From Cupriavidus taiwanensis (GTDB lineage: Bacteria > Pseudomonadota > Gammaproteobacteria > Burkholderiales > Burkholderiaceae): a stretch of DNA of 64,000 nt. The notes below the pieces were generated by a model. That model was not told where the DNA came from and made no database searches. It saw only the letters and a list, made by a program, of their open reading frames with translations. The translations under genes were made by a program, and so were the position numbers. This document shows positions 1-8,772 of this stretch, one piece after another. The DNA is taken from positions 883,376 to 947,375 of the forward strand of contig NZ_LT976853.1 in NCBI RefSeq assembly GCF_900249755.1, given 5' to 3'. Within the stretch, counting starts at the first letter, position 1, and each line of letters starts with the position of its first letter.

Positions 1-1
1 C

Positions 2-427
2 AAGCCGTTCTCGCCGCGCGAGCTGCTGGCGCGCATCAATGCCGTGCTGCGCCGCAAGCTGGCGCGCCCCGCGGCGGCGCCCGAGGACCGCGAATCGGTC
101 GCGTTCGGCCCGTTCCGCGTCAACTTCCGCCAGCGCACGCTGTCGCGCGCCGGGCAGGCGCTGTCGATCAGCGATACCGAGTTCGCGCTGCTCAAGCTGC
201 TGCTGATGCATCCGCTCGAAGTGCTGTCGCGCGAGCGCATCGTCGAGCTGATGTACGGCAGCGCCAGCGGCATCAGCGACCGCGGCATCGACGTACAGAT
301 CTGGCGCCTGCGCCGGCTGCTGGACGAGGACGCGCAGCGCCCGCGCTATATCCAGACCGTGCGCGGGCGCGGCTACACCTTCGTGCCCGACGAAGCGGAA
401 GAGATTCCCGCGGGCCTCCCCGAATAA
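2..427 (+). CDS. OmpR-family response regulator, C-terminal part (5' end outside window)
   Basis: This is the last 141 residues of a two-component response regulator; the gene enters from the left edge. The visible part starts with the end of the receiver domain (KPFSPRELLARI, the conserved Lys-Pro followed by the linker). A winged-helix DNA-binding domain of the OmpR/PhoB type follows, with the signature ending RYIQTVRGRGYTFVPD. The histidine kinase gene begins 69 bp downstream on the same strand, so the two form a sensor/regulator pair, probably cotranscribed. The phosphorylated aspartate and the start lie outside the window, and the inducing signal cannot be read from the sequence. Confidence 0.93.
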   Translation, partial: KPFSPRELLARINAVLRRKLARPAAAPEDRESVAFGPFRVNFRQRTLSRAGQALSISDTEFALLKLLLMHPLEVLSRERIVELMYGSASGISDRGIDVQIWRLRRLLDEDAQRPRYIQTVRGRGYTFVPDEAEEIPAGLPE

Positions 428-496
428 CCCGGCGCCGGCCACGCGCCGGCGCCGCTGGCGTCCCGGCTACCCGGCGCCACCAGGACCTGCTTCCCG

Positions 497-1768
497 ATGA
501 AGTTGCGACGTATCGATACCCTGTTCGGCCGCATTGCGCTGCTGATCGCCGCGGTGCTGGTGATCAGCCATTTCTCGTGGCTGGCCATCCTGCGCATGGA
601 CCGGCGCCAGCAGCAGGTCGACTATTCGGTGGAGCAGATGCTGTTCCAGCTCGACAGCATCGAGCGCGCGCTCGATGCGAAGCCGCCGGCAAGGCTGCCC
701 AGCCTGGTGGAAACCGCCAACACCGCCGACGCCGACGAGCACGCCACCGCGCCCAAGGGCGGGCGCTCGCGCCGGCTGGTCGAGCAGTTCATCAGCCGCT
801 TGCCGCAAGGCACCGAGATCCGGCTGGAGGACGAAACCACGCCGCGCATCTGGATCAAGCTGCCAAGCCGCGCCGACTGGATCGCGATGCCGATCCTGTG
901 GGTCCACAACCCGCCGCCGGACAACCGGCTGGTGCCGGGCGTGATGCTGGTGGTGGGCGTGGCGATCGTGTTCGCCGTGCTGATCGCGTGGCAGATCCAG
1001 CGCCCGGTGCGCGACATGGCCAACGCCGCCGCGCTGCTGTCGCGCCAGCACGCGGTGCCGCCGCTGCGCGAGCGCGGCCCGCATGAGCTGCGCCAGCTGA
1101 TCGAGCGCTTCAACCGCATGGTGGCCGACCTGGCGCGCATCGACCAGGAGCGCAACACCATGCTGGCCGGCATCGCCCACGACCTGAAGACGCCGCTGGC
1201 GCGGCTGCGCCTGCGCGCCGAAATGCTGGCCGATCCCAAGGCCGCCGCCGGGGTCACGCGCGACGTCGATTCGATGGCGGCGATCGTCGAGCAGTTCCTG
1301 AGCTTCGCGCAGACCAGCGAGCCCACCGCGCGGCCGGTGCCGGTGGACCGGCGCGTCAACGAGCTCGCCGCATCGCTGGCCGAGCAGGAGCGCCAGGTGG
1401 TGCTGTCGCTGGGCGCGGGCGAGGGCTTCCGCATGATCGCGACGCAGCTGGACCGCATCGTCGGCAACCTGGTCGACAACGCCTACGCCTATGGCAAGCC
1501 GCCGGTCTGCATCGCGACCTCGCGCACGCCGGACGGCTACATGCTGGTGGTGGAAGACCAGGGCGACGGCATCCCCGACGATGACAAGGAACGCGCCACG
1601 CTGCCGTTCGTGCGGCTGGACCCGGCGCGCGGCGGCAATGCGCATTCCGGGCTGGGGCTGGCGATCGTCGACCGGCTGGTGCGGCAGGCGGGAGGGAAGC
1701 TGAACCTGGTGAATGCGGAAGGGGGCGGGCTGCGGGTGGAGATGGTGTTCGGGGCGGCTACCGTGTGA
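497..1768 (+). CDS. Membrane sensor histidine kinase (EnvZ-like)
   Basis: A 423-residue sensor kinase, partner of the response regulator just upstream. Predicted membrane segments at about residues 10-30 and 147-166 bracket a periplasmic sensor region of about 115 residues. A HAMP linker follows, then the dimerisation/phosphoacceptor helix GIAHDLKTPLARLRLR with the phosphorylated His at about 228. The ATPase domain has an N box (NLVDN, about 324-328), G1 box (DQGDGIP, about 354-360) and G2 box (GLGLAI, about 385-390). Length and order match EnvZ-type kinases. The periplasmic domain shows no motif I recognise, so the stimulus is unknown. A paired palindromic repeat begins 16 bp after the stop. 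Confidence 0.93.
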   Translation: MKLRRIDTLFGRIALLIAAVLVISHFSWLAILRMDRRQQQVDYSVEQMLFQLDSIERALDAKPPARLPSLVETANTADADEHATAPKGGRSRRLVEQFISRLPQGTEIRLEDETTPRIWIKLPSRADWIAMPILWVHNPPPDNRLVPGVMLVVGVAIVFAVLIAWQIQRPVRDMANAAALLSRQHAVPPLRERGPHELRQLIERFNRMVADLARIDQERNTMLAGIAHDLKTPLARLRLRAEMLADPKAAAGVTRDVDSMAAIVEQFLSFAQTSEPTARPVPVDRRVNELAASLAEQERQVVLSLGAGEGFRMIATQLDRIVGNLVDNAYAYGKPPVCIATSRTPDGYMLVVEDQGDGIPDDDKERATLPFVRLDPARGGNAHSGLGLAIVDRLVRQAGGKLNLVNAEGGGLRVEMVFGAATV

Positions 1769-1778
1769 TAACCGCTTG

Positions 1779-1912
1779 TTTGCTCCCTCTCCCGCTTGCG
1801 GGAGAGGGTTGGGGTGAGGGCGGGGAGCATCAACGAAGTGACGGCCGTCGCAATTGCCACCGCCGGGCCCTCACCCCCGGCCCCTCTCCCGCAAGCGGGA
1901 GAGGGGAGCAAA
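1779..1912. repeat. REPIN-like pair of REP palindromes in inverted orientation
   Basis: Two copies of a palindromic element face each other. The palindrome cores are at 1785-1808 and 1881-1906, of the form ctctcccgc..gcgggagag. Each carries a G-rich tail (gggtgaggg) pointing inward, separated by about 55 bp of unrelated sequence. The copies are near-perfect inverted repeats of each other, including the outer tgctc/gagca flanks. The same element recurs at 10864-11015 (pair) and 28727-28773 (single). The pair sits between the convergent 3' ends of the kinase gene and plsY, a typical REP location. Confidence 0.85.
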
Positions 1913-1954
1913 CCGGCAGCGGGCGGACGCTCTCAGCCGTTTGCGTTCAACCCT

Positions 1955-2563
1955 TCAAACCTTCTTCTTCTCCCCGATCCGGCTCTCCTTCCCCGCCAGC
2001 AGCTTGGCAATATTCTGCCGGTGCCGCGCAATCAGCAGCACGCTGATCACGAAGATCGCTCCCGCCATCACGTCGACGCCGTTCATCAGCACGTGGAAGA
2101 ACGGCGCGAAGATTGCCGCCACCAGCGCCGCCAGCGACGAATAGCGGAAGAAGAAGGCGATGATCAGCCAGGTGGCCAGCGTGCCCAGGCCCAGGATGGG
2201 GTCGATCGCCAGCAGGATGCCGGCCGCGGTGGCCACGCCCTTGCCGCCGGCAAAGCGGTGGAATACGGGGAACAGGTGGCCCAGGAACACTGCCAGCGCC
2301 ACCATGGCCAGGCCGGTGTCATCGAGGCCGTGCGCCGGGCCGAAGCGCGCCGCCAGCCAGACCGCCAGCCAGCCCTTCAGGGCATCGCCGATCAGCGTCA
2401 GGATCGCGGCCTTCTTGTTGCCGGTGCGCAGCACGTTGGTGGCGCCGGGGTTGCCCGAGCCGTAGGAGTGCGGATCCGGCAGCCCCATCAGCTTGCTGAC
2501 GACCACAGCGAAGGAAACGGAGCCGATCAGGTAGGCGGCAAGGGCGAAAAGCAGATTGGCCAT
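1955..2563 (-). CDS. plsY: Glycerol-3-phosphate acyltransferase PlsY
   Basis: PlsY is an inner-membrane enzyme that transfers an acyl group from acyl-phosphate to glycerol-3-phosphate, the first step of phospholipid synthesis in the PlsX/PlsY route. The 202-residue product is the usual length. It is almost entirely hydrophobic helices and shows the family motifs [11 protein letters not shown] (motif 1), GDALKG (motif 2) and [14 protein letters not shown] (motif 3, glycine-rich phosphate loop). The C terminus is a basic tail. It is transcribed leftward, 123 bp beyond ybaK. Confidence 0.97.
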   Translation of the reverse strand: MANLLFALAAYLIGSVSFAVVVSKLMGLPDPHSYGSGNPGATNVLRTGNKKAAILTLIGDALKGWLAVWLAARFGPAHGLDDTGLAMVALAVFLGHLFPVFHRFAGGKGVATAAGILLAIDPILGLGTLATWLIIAFFFRYSSLAALVAAIFAPFFHVLMNGVDVMAGAIFVISVLLIARHRQNIAKLLAGKESRIGEKKKV

Positions 2564-2686
2564 GTGGAGTGGGGTGGATTCAGGCTGGCGCGATTGTAGC
2601 GCGGCAGGGGGCTCGCCACGACCGTGACTTCCCCGATTGGCGTGGAGGCTTGCCTCGACCCGGGCTTGCGCACCGCGGCCGGCAAG

Positions 2687-3178
2687 TCAGTCCGGCAGCG
2701 CGCACTGCACCGGCCGGGCGTCGAGCAGCGCGGGCAGCAGCTTCGGGTCCAGGCTGACCAGGTAGCCGCGCCGGCCGCCGTTGATATAGATGCGCGCCAG
2801 CTCCAGCACGGTCGATTCGACGTACACCGGCATGCGCTTCTTCGTGCCGAACGGCGAGGTGCCGCCCACCAGGTAGCCGCTGTGCCGCTGCGCCACCTCG
2901 GGCTTGCACGGCTGCACGCTCTTGCGCCCGGTCTGGCGCGCCAGGTTCTTGGTCGAGACCGAGCAGTCGCCGTGCATCAGCACCACCAGCGGCTGCGCGC
3001 GCTCGTCTTCCATGATCAGGGTCTTGATCACGTCATGCTCGGGCACGCCCAGCTGGCGCGCCGACTCGCCGGTGCCGCCGTGCTCGACGTAGTCATAGGG
3101 GTGCTCGCCGAAGGCCACGCCGTGCTTGCGCAGCGCCTGCGTGGCGGGGGTTTCCGAAACGTGCCTGGTCTTGCTCAT
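2687..3178 (-). CDS. ybaK: YbaK/EbsC-family aminoacyl-tRNA deacylase
   Basis: A 163-residue protein of the YbaK/ProX editing family. It hydrolyses mischarged aminoacyl-tRNA (Cys-tRNA(Pro) for YbaK) in trans, in the cytoplasm. Family features are the active-site stretch STKNLAR (conserved Lys), the GYLVGGTSPFG loop and the later YINGGRRG strand. Its length matches E. coli YbaK. The gene starts 21 bp after the xerD stop on the same strand, so the two may be cotranscribed. Substrate choice among YbaK, ProX and other clades cannot be settled by eye. Confidence 0.92.
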   Translation of the reverse strand: MSKTRHVSETPATQALRKHGVAFGEHPYDYVEHGGTGESARQLGVPEHDVIKTLIMEDERAQPLVVLMHGDCSVSTKNLARQTGRKSVQPCKPEVAQRHSGYLVGGTSPFGTKKRMPVYVESTVLELARIYINGGRRGYLVSLDPKLLPALLDARPVQCALPD

Positions 3179-3199
3179 GACAGTAAGCCGCCCCCTCGC

Positions 3200-4138
3200 T
3201 CAGCCGCGCGGATGATGCTGCTGGTGCAGCTCGCGCAGGCGTTCGCGGGCGACGTGGGTATAGATCTGGGTGGTGGAGATGTCGGCGTGCCCCAGCAGCA
3301 GCTGCACCACGCGCAGGTCGGCGCCGTGGTTGAGCAGATGCGTGGCGAAGGCATGCCGCAGCGTGTGCGGCGACAGCGGCGCATGCACGCCGGCATCGCG
3401 CGCATGGCGCTTGATCAGGTGCCAGAACGCCTGCCGCGTCATGCCTTCGCCGCGCTGCGTGACGAAGAGCGCGTCGCAGGCGCGCCCGGCGAGCAGCACG
3501 GGGCGCGCGCTGGCCAGGTAGCGCCGCAGCCAGTCGCCGGCCTGCTGGCCGAACGGCACCAGGCGCTCCTTGTCGCCCTTGCCGCCGACCACGCGCGCGA
3601 CGCCCTCGTTCAGGCCGATCTCGATGGTCTTCATCTGGGTCAGCTCCGAGACGCGCAGCCCGCTGGCGTACATCAGCTCGAGCATGGTGCGGTCGCGCAG
3701 GCCCAGCGGGGTCTCGGTGTCGGGCGCCTCCAGCAGCGCGTCGACCTGGGCCTCGGTCAGCGTCTTGGGGTAGCGCGGCGGCTGCTTGGCCGGGCGCAGC
3801 AGCAGGCACGGGTCGGTCTGCACCAGGTGCTCGCGCAGCGCCCACTGGTAGAAGCGGCGGAACACCGCCAGGCGCCGGTTCGCCGACGACGCGCGGGTCT
3901 GCGTGTGGCGCGCGCTGAAGTACGCCGACAGCGCACTGTCATCTGCCTGCAGCAGCTCGCCGCGCTGCTCGTGCTGCAGCCAGCGCGCCAGCAGCGTCAG
4001 GTCGCGCCGGTAGGCGTCCATGGTATTGCGCGAGAGCCCGTCTTCCAGCCACAGCGCATCGCAGAAGCGGCTGACCAGGGCCATGTCGGCGTCGCTGGCA
4101 GCGGCGCCAAGCCCGGCTGCCGCCGGAGCGCCGCTCAT
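3200..4138 (-). CDS. xerD: Tyrosine recombinase XerD
   Basis: XerD, together with XerC and FtsK, resolves chromosome dimers at dif. The 312-residue protein has an N-terminal SAM-like core-binding domain beginning around LEDGLSRNTMDAYRRDL. The C-terminal catalytic domain shows the full active-site set: Arg in SGLRVSEL, Lys in GKGDKER, HTLRHAFATHLL (His and Arg), LLGHADI (His) and the nucleophile Tyr in TQIYTHV. The LEDGLS/NT pattern favours XerD over XerC. The start codon overlaps the ogt stop by 4 bp (ATGA), indicating translational coupling. Confidence 0.94.
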   Translation of the reverse strand: MSGAPAAAGLGAAASDADMALVSRFCDALWLEDGLSRNTMDAYRRDLTLLARWLQHEQRGELLQADDSALSAYFSARHTQTRASSANRRLAVFRRFYQWALREHLVQTDPCLLLRPAKQPPRYPKTLTEAQVDALLEAPDTETPLGLRDRTMLELMYASGLRVSELTQMKTIEIGLNEGVARVVGGKGDKERLVPFGQQAGDWLRRYLASARPVLLAGRACDALFVTQRGEGMTRQAFWHLIKRHARDAGVHAPLSPHTLRHAFATHLLNHGADLRVVQLLLGHADISTTQIYTHVARERLRELHQQHHPRG

Positions 4139-4614
4139 ATCAGCATGGCGCCCTCATGGCGCAGCAGCCAGCGTTTGACGTCGAGGTAGAAGCCGTCCTC
4201 GGCATGGTGCGAGAAACCGCCGATGCCGCGCGCCGAGACCACGCGGTGGCACGGGACCAGGATCGGGAACGGGTTCTGCCCGCAGGCCTGGCCGACCGCG
4301 CGCGGCATCGCGCCGATGGCGTCGGCGATGGTGCCGTAGGTGGTCACCGCGCCGCGCGGCACCGCGCTGATGGCCTGCCATACGCGCTGCTGGAAGTCGC
4401 TGCCGGCCGGGGCCAGCGGCAGGTCGAAGACGGCGTCGGGATTGGCATAGTAGGCCTCCAGCTGTGCCGCCAGTTGCTGCGTCAGGACGTCGACAGGGGC
4501 GCGTGCCTCGACGTGCCCGGGAAGGTACACGATGGCCCGGATGCGCGCGCCGTCCGTGCGCACCCCGATCTTGCCGAAGGGGGCGGGGAGGATGGCGTCA
4601 TAGGTGGCGGGCAT
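4135..4614 (-). CDS. ogt: Methylated-DNA--protein-cysteine S-methyltransferase
   Basis: A suicide DNA-repair protein that removes alkyl groups from O6-alkylguanine onto its own cysteine. The acceptor motif is visible as ILVPCHRVV, preceded by the GQACGQNPFP loop and the helix-turn-helix GAVTTYGTIADAIG. The start was set at ATG 4614 (MPATYD, 159 residues), the usual Ogt length. A longer reading to 4710 would run through the terminator hairpin at 4667-4696 and adds low-complexity residues. It is cotranscribed with xerD downstream through a 4-bp overlap. No N-terminal Ada regulatory domain is present. Confidence 0.94.
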   Translation of the reverse strand: MPATYDAILPAPFGKIGVRTDGARIRAIVYLPGHVEARAPVDVLTQQLAAQLEAYYANPDAVFDLPLAPAGSDFQQRVWQAISAVPRGAVTTYGTIADAIGAMPRAVGQACGQNPFPILVPCHRVVSARGIGGFSHHAEDGFYLDVKRWLLRHEGAMLI

Positions 4615-4666
4615 GGCGGTCAGGCTGGGGCGAATGCTGGATTTTAGTGCTTTTTGGCGCGGGCAA

Positions 4667-4696
4667 GAAAAAAGGGCCGCCTCGCGGCGGCCCTTT
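4667..4696 (-). terminator. Rho-independent terminator of the Bug-protein gene
   Basis: An 11-bp stem (aaagggccgcc / ggcggcccttt) with a 4-nt loop has a run of T on the minus strand on its downstream side (aaaaaa at 4668-4673 on the plus strand). It lies 25-54 bp past the stop of the leftward gene ending at 4721 and just upstream of the ogt start. Confidence 0.9.
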
Positions 4697-4720
4697 GCGG
4701 GTGGCGTCACACCGGCCGGA

Positions 4721-5689
4721 TCATTGCTCCAGCTTGATGTTCTGCACCTTCACAAGATTCTTCATCTTGTCGAATTCCTTCTTGATCTCGGCCGCGTGCT
4801 GCGCCGGGGTGTTGCCCGACGGCTCGGCGCCGGCGGTGCGCAGGCGCTGCTGGAAGTCCTTGTCCTGCAGGGCCTTGACCGCGGCTTCGTTGAGCTTCCT
4901 GATGACCTCGTCAGGCGTGCCGGCCGGCGCCACCAGGCCGTACCAGGCCGGATCGTTCGGCTCCTTCAGGCCCATCTCGCCGAAGGTCGGCACATTGGGC
5001 AGCGAGTCCAGGCGCTTGTTCCACGCCACCACGATCGGACGCAGCTTGTTGGCCTTGATGTAGGGCATCGACGACGGCAGGTTGTCGACCATGATCGGCA
5101 CCTGGCCGGCCAGCACGTCGTTCAGCGCCGGGCCCGCGCCGCGGTACGGGATATGGACCATGAAGGTCTTGGTCGAGACCTTGAACTGCTCGCCCAGCAT
5201 GTGGCCGAAGCCGCAGGTGCCCGACGACGCGTACGAATACTTGCCCGGGTTGGCCTTCAGCACGGCCAGGAACTCCTTGTAGTCCTTGGCCGGGAAGCTC
5301 GGGTTCACCGCGATCACGTTGGCGACGTTGGCCAGGTTGGTGATGGGCTTGAAGTCCTTGATCGGGTCGTACGACAGCTTGGGGTTGCAGGCCGGGTTCA
5401 CGGCCATGGTCGAGACCGTCGAGATGCCGATGGTGTAGCCGTCCGGCGCGGCCTTGGCGATGGCGTCGGCGCCGATCGAACCGCCCCCGCCGGCGCGGTT
5501 TTCCACTACCACCGGCTGGCCCAGGATGCGGCTCATCTGGTCCGCCGCGCCGCGGCCGACGATGTCGGTGGTGCCGCCCGGGGCGAACGGAATGATCAGG
5601 CGGATCGGCTTGGTGGGGTAGCTCTCGGCTTGCGCCGCGGAGGCGGCGGCCGCCAGGGCCAGGGTCAGTGCGAGTTTGCCAGCTTGCAT
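4721..5689 (-). CDS. Bug/TctC-family periplasmic substrate-binding protein
   Basis: A 322-residue exported binding protein of the Bug (TctC) family, which is greatly expanded in beta-proteobacteria and binds small carboxylates or amides. It begins with a signal peptide (MQAGKLALTLALAAAASAAQA) followed by the family start YPTKPIRLIIPFAPGGTTD. The ligand-loop motifs ENRAGGGGSIGADAIAKA and GYTIGISTVSTMAVNP follow. There is no neighbouring tctA/tctB, so it is an orphan receptor that could feed a distant permease or act in sensing. A strong terminator follows. The ligand cannot be deduced. Confidence 0.93.
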   Translation of the reverse strand: MQAGKLALTLALAAAASAAQAESYPTKPIRLIIPFAPGGTTDIVGRGAADQMSRILGQPVVVENRAGGGGSIGADAIAKAAPDGYTIGISTVSTMAVNPACNPKLSYDPIKDFKPITNLANVANVIAVNPSFPAKDYKEFLAVLKANPGKYSYASSGTCGFGHMLGEQFKVSTKTFMVHIPYRGAGPALNDVLAGQVPIMVDNLPSSMPYIKANKLRPIVVAWNKRLDSLPNVPTFGEMGLKEPNDPAWYGLVAPAGTPDEVIRKLNEAAVKALQDKDFQQRLRTAGAEPSGNTPAQHAAEIKKEFDKMKNLVKVQNIKLEQ

Positions 5690-5792
5690 GAGATCATGTC
5701 TCCCGTCAGAAATCCGGGCAGGGTGCTGCCCGGAAGCAAAAAAACCGTCGCAGTGCCACAGGTCGGGCGGTGCGTCGGCAGCGTAATCTGGG

Positions 5793-6470
5793 TCAGCCGC
5801 CCAGCAGGCCGCGCTTGACGCCGGCGTCGGCCGGGCGTTCGCCCAGGAACACCCGCAGCAGGGCCTGGTAAAAGTCTTCGCCGGGGATTGGCCGGCCGCG
5901 CGGCGTGCCGTTGATGGCGATGACCGTCCCCGTTTGCGGGGAAAAATCCAGGTTGATGACGTCGCCCTTGTGCGCGGTGCCGAGCTCGCCCAGGGTGCGC
6001 TCGAACTGTAACAGCCGCGCCGCCAGCGCCCGCATCTGCGCCTCGGTGTGGTTGTCGCGCATGCCCTGGCGGATCGCGCGCACCACGGCCGGCGGCTCGG
6101 TCTCGCGCAGGATGCGTAACTGTAGCCGCTTGGCCCCCGGCGTGCCCAGCACCACGGTGGCGTTGCGGGCCTTTTCCTCCAGGTACAGCGCCGCCACGTA
6201 GCCCTTGGTCAGGAAGCCGGTGCGCAGTGCCGCGCCATTGAGCTGCAGCTCCTTGCCGCCCACGCGCGCCGCGTCGTCAAAGCGCATGCCTTCGATCTCG
6301 AGCGCGCGCGCCGGCCCGGGCACGGCGTGCACCGCGGCCGCGGCGGCCAGCGCAACCAGCACGGCGGCCAGGCGCAGGCGGCGGCCCGGCCTATGGCCAC
6401 GGCCAGGGCTGAGTCGGGAGCGGAGGAGGGTGTCCACGCGCAGGCGCGCGCAACGGATGCGGGACAACAT
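5793..6470 (-). CDS. Chalcone-isomerase-fold exported protein
   Basis: A 225-residue protein with a basic N terminus and a hydrophobic segment (LRLAAVLVALAAAAAVHAV) that looks like a signal peptide. The mature part begins LEIEGMRFDDAARVGGKELQLNG and contains GFLTKGYVAALYLEEKA and GEDFYQALLRVFLGERPAD, which match the bacterial chalcone-isomerase-like family. Those proteins have the plant CHI fold but generally no known enzyme activity, and are often periplasmic. The start is uncertain: ATG 6470 was chosen, and ATG 6494 is in frame. The downstream Bug gene starts about 100 bp later on the same strand. Confidence 0.8.
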   Translation of the reverse strand: MLSRIRCARLRVDTLLRSRLSPGRGHRPGRRLRLAAVLVALAAAAAVHAVPGPARALEIEGMRFDDAARVGGKELQLNGAALRTGFLTKGYVAALYLEEKARNATVVLGTPGAKRLQLRILRETEPPAVVRAIRQGMRDNHTEAQMRALAARLLQFERTLGELGTAHKGDVINLDFSPQTGTVIAINGTPRGRPIPGEDFYQALLRVFLGERPADAGVKRGLLGG

Positions 6471-6649
6471 GGCGGCAGGCGTACAACTTGGCATGCCATG
6501 CTGCCGGAAATCTGGAAAAATACCTATCCGTATCTGCCCTAGTCTGCACATTCCGGCATTTTTGCCGTTATCTCTCCCCGCCGCTGTTTCCGTGCGACGG
6601 CTGCCCGGGCCGCTGCAGCGTCATGCCACCCCTACAACAACAACCCTAG

Positions 6650-7543
6650 ATGTCTTCCGCCCTCCTGCTGGTCCCGGACTTCAGCCTGATCCTGATCGGC
6701 TGGCTGCTGGTGCGTTATTCCCCGTTCGACCGCGCCTTCTGGGGCGGGGTGGAGCGGCTGGTCTACTTCGTCCTGTTCCCGGCGCTGCTGCTGCAGTCGA
6801 CCAATACCGCGGTGCTGGATTTCTCGTCGACCTCGGCGATGCTGGGGCTGGCGCTGCTGGTGCTGGCCACCGGCATCGCCGGCGGCTACGCCGTCAAATG
6901 GGTGCTGCGCCCGGACCCGGTCAGCTTTGCCTCGGGGCTGCAGACCGCGTTCCGCTTCAATTCCTATATCGGGCTGGCGCTGGCCTCGCGGCTGGGCGGC
7001 TCGGAAGGGCTGGCGCTGATGGCGGTGATCGTCGGCTGCACCGTGCCGCTGTGCAACGTGGCGGCGGTGTGGGCGCTGGCCCGGCATGGCCAGACCGCGC
7101 TGTGGAAGGAACTGGCGCGCAACCCGCTGATCCTGGCCACCGCCGGCGGCCTGGCGACCAACCTGATGGGGCTGCACGCGCCCGAGGTGCTGGGCATGAC
7201 GCTGAACCGGCTGGGTTCGGCGTCGACCGCGCTGGGGCTGATGACGGTGGGCGCGGGGCTGCAGGTGAGCGGCGCTACCGGCACCGCCGGGCCGGTGGCG
7301 TGGTGGACCGGCGTCAAGCTGCTGGCGATGCCGTGCGTGGCCTGGCTGGTGGGGCGGCACCTGCCGCTGACCATGCTGCAGTACCAGATCGTGGTGCTGT
7401 ACGCCTCGCTGCCGACCGCTTCCAGCGCCTACATCCTGGCCGTGCGCATGGGCGGCAACGGGCCGATGGTGGCCGCGACGATCTCGCTGATGACGGTGGC
7501 GGCGATCGTCACCACGCCGCTGTGGCTGGCGCTGGTGAGCTAG
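6650..7543 (+). CDS. AEC (auxin efflux carrier) family transporter
   Basis: A 297-residue integral membrane protein with about ten hydrophobic helices, fitting the AEC family of malonate/auxin/other acid permeases. Typical features are the N-terminal VPDFSLILIGWLLVRY helix, the central NPLILATAGGLATNLMG (start of the second repeat) and the late LYASLPTASSAYILAVRMGG helix, whose P-T-S-x-A pattern is family-typical. The stop lies inside the antisense 3' end of queG (35-bp convergent overlap). The substrate is unknown. Confidence 0.9.
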   Translation: MSSALLLVPDFSLILIGWLLVRYSPFDRAFWGGVERLVYFVLFPALLLQSTNTAVLDFSSTSAMLGLALLVLATGIAGGYAVKWVLRPDPVSFASGLQTAFRFNSYIGLALASRLGGSEGLALMAVIVGCTVPLCNVAAVWALARHGQTALWKELARNPLILATAGGLATNLMGLHAPEVLGMTLNRLGSASTALGLMTVGAGLQVSGATGTAGPVAWWTGVKLLAMPCVAWLVGRHLPLTMLQYQIVVLYASLPTASSAYILAVRMGGNGPMVAATISLMTVAAIVTTPLWLALVS

Positions 7544-8756
7544 CGTCTGGCGGCGGGCCGCCCTGCGCCAGGGCCCAGTCGATATGCTCGCGCACCAGCG
7601 GCGTGGCGGCCTCGCGCCGCTCCAGCAGCGCTGCGCGGATGCGCGCGGCCAGGGCCGCGTCTTCGGCGCGCGTGCCCGACCGTGCCGCGCGCAGGCTGTT
7701 GCCCAGCCCGACCGCCAGGTTGCGCAGCCAGCGTTCATGGCCGATGCGGCGGATCGGGCTGCCTTCCAGGCGCTGGTTGAATTCGGCCTCGGTCCACGCG
7801 AACAGCGCCACCATGTCCGGCGCGTCCAGTCCGTTGCGCACGTCGAAATCGGGCACCGTTGCCACGTGCGCGAACTTGTTCCACGGGCACGCCAGCTGGC
7901 AGTCGTCGCAGCCGTAGACGCGGTTGCCCATCGGCGCGCGCAGCTCCACCGGGATCGCGCCCTTGTGCTCGATGGTGAGATACGAAATGCAGCGGCGCGC
8001 ATCGAGCCGGTAGGGCGCGACGATGGCGCGCGTGGGGCAGATGTCCAGGCAGCGCTGGCAGCTGCCGCAATGGCCGGACTCGGGCGGGTCGGCCGGCAGC
8101 GGGATGTCGACCAGGATCTCGCCGAGGAAGAACATCGAGCCGCCGTCGCGGTCCAGCAGCAGCGTATGCTTGCCGCGCCAGCCGAGCCCGCCCTGGCTGG
8201 CCAGCGCCACTTCCATCACCGGCGCCGAATCGGTGAAGACGCGATAGCCGAACTTGCCGATCTCGGCCTCGATCCGGCTGGCCAGTTGCTGCAGGCGGCT
8301 GCGCAGCACCTTGTGATAGTCGCGTCCGCGTGCGTACAGCGACACCACCGCGGTGGCCGGGTCGTCCAGCCGCGCCAGCTCGTGGCGGCGCCAGTCGGCG
8401 GCCTGCGCCTGCGCGCCGGCGGCGGGCAGATAAGGCATGCGCGCCACGATCGCGCGCACCGTGCCGGGCACCAGTTCGGCCGGCCGCGCGCGCCGCAGGC
8501 CGTGGTTGGCCATATAATCCATGTCGCCGTGGCAGCCCTGCGCCAGCCAGGCCAGCAGTCCCGGCTCGGCATGCGCGAGGTCGACATCGGCGATGCGCAC
8601 CGAGGCAAAGCCCAGCGCCGCGCCCCATGCGCGGATCGACGCGGCCAGCGCCGCAAGCTCTCCCGGGCCCGCAGCCGCATGGCCGCTGGTGTCTGGAACG
8701 GGAACGGGGGCGGGCGGCGGCGCATCTGCCGGCCCGGGGGCGACTCGGTCGATCAT
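7509..8756 (-). CDS. queG: Epoxyqueuosine reductase QueG
   Basis: QueG reduces epoxyqueuosine to queuosine in tRNA, the last step of queuosine synthesis, using cobalamin and two 4Fe-4S clusters. Both cluster motifs are clear: CGSCQRCLDICPTRAI and CDDCQLACPWNKFA. The N-terminal cobalamin-binding part contains GDMDYMANH, and FTDSAPVMEVALA is typical of the family. The 415-residue reading starts at ATG 8756, giving a proline/alanine-rich N-terminal extension of about 30 residues. It is divergent from tsaE with only 16 bp between starts, and its last 35 bp overlap the end of the AEC gene on the other strand. Confidence 0.95.
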   Translation of the reverse strand: MIDRVAPGPADAPPPAPVPVPDTSGHAAAGPGELAALAASIRAWGAALGFASVRIADVDLAHAEPGLLAWLAQGCHGDMDYMANHGLRRARPAELVPGTVRAIVARMPYLPAAGAQAQAADWRRHELARLDDPATAVVSLYARGRDYHKVLRSRLQQLASRIEAEIGKFGYRVFTDSAPVMEVALASQGGLGWRGKHTLLLDRDGGSMFFLGEILVDIPLPADPPESGHCGSCQRCLDICPTRAIVAPYRLDARRCISYLTIEHKGAIPVELRAPMGNRVYGCDDCQLACPWNKFAHVATVPDFDVRNGLDAPDMVALFAWTEAEFNQRLEGSPIRRIGHERWLRNLAVGLGNSLRAARSGTRAEDAALAARIRAALLERREAATPLVREHIDWALAQGGPPPDASSPAPATAAW

Positions 8757-8772
8757 TCCTGAATTGTACGCA

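Noticed and set aside
5716..5745. Hairpin ccgggcag..ctgcccgg near 5717-5736 as a terminator
   Set aside because: On the leftward strand, where transcription arrives, the T-run lies before rather than after the hairpin, so it is not a standard terminator.
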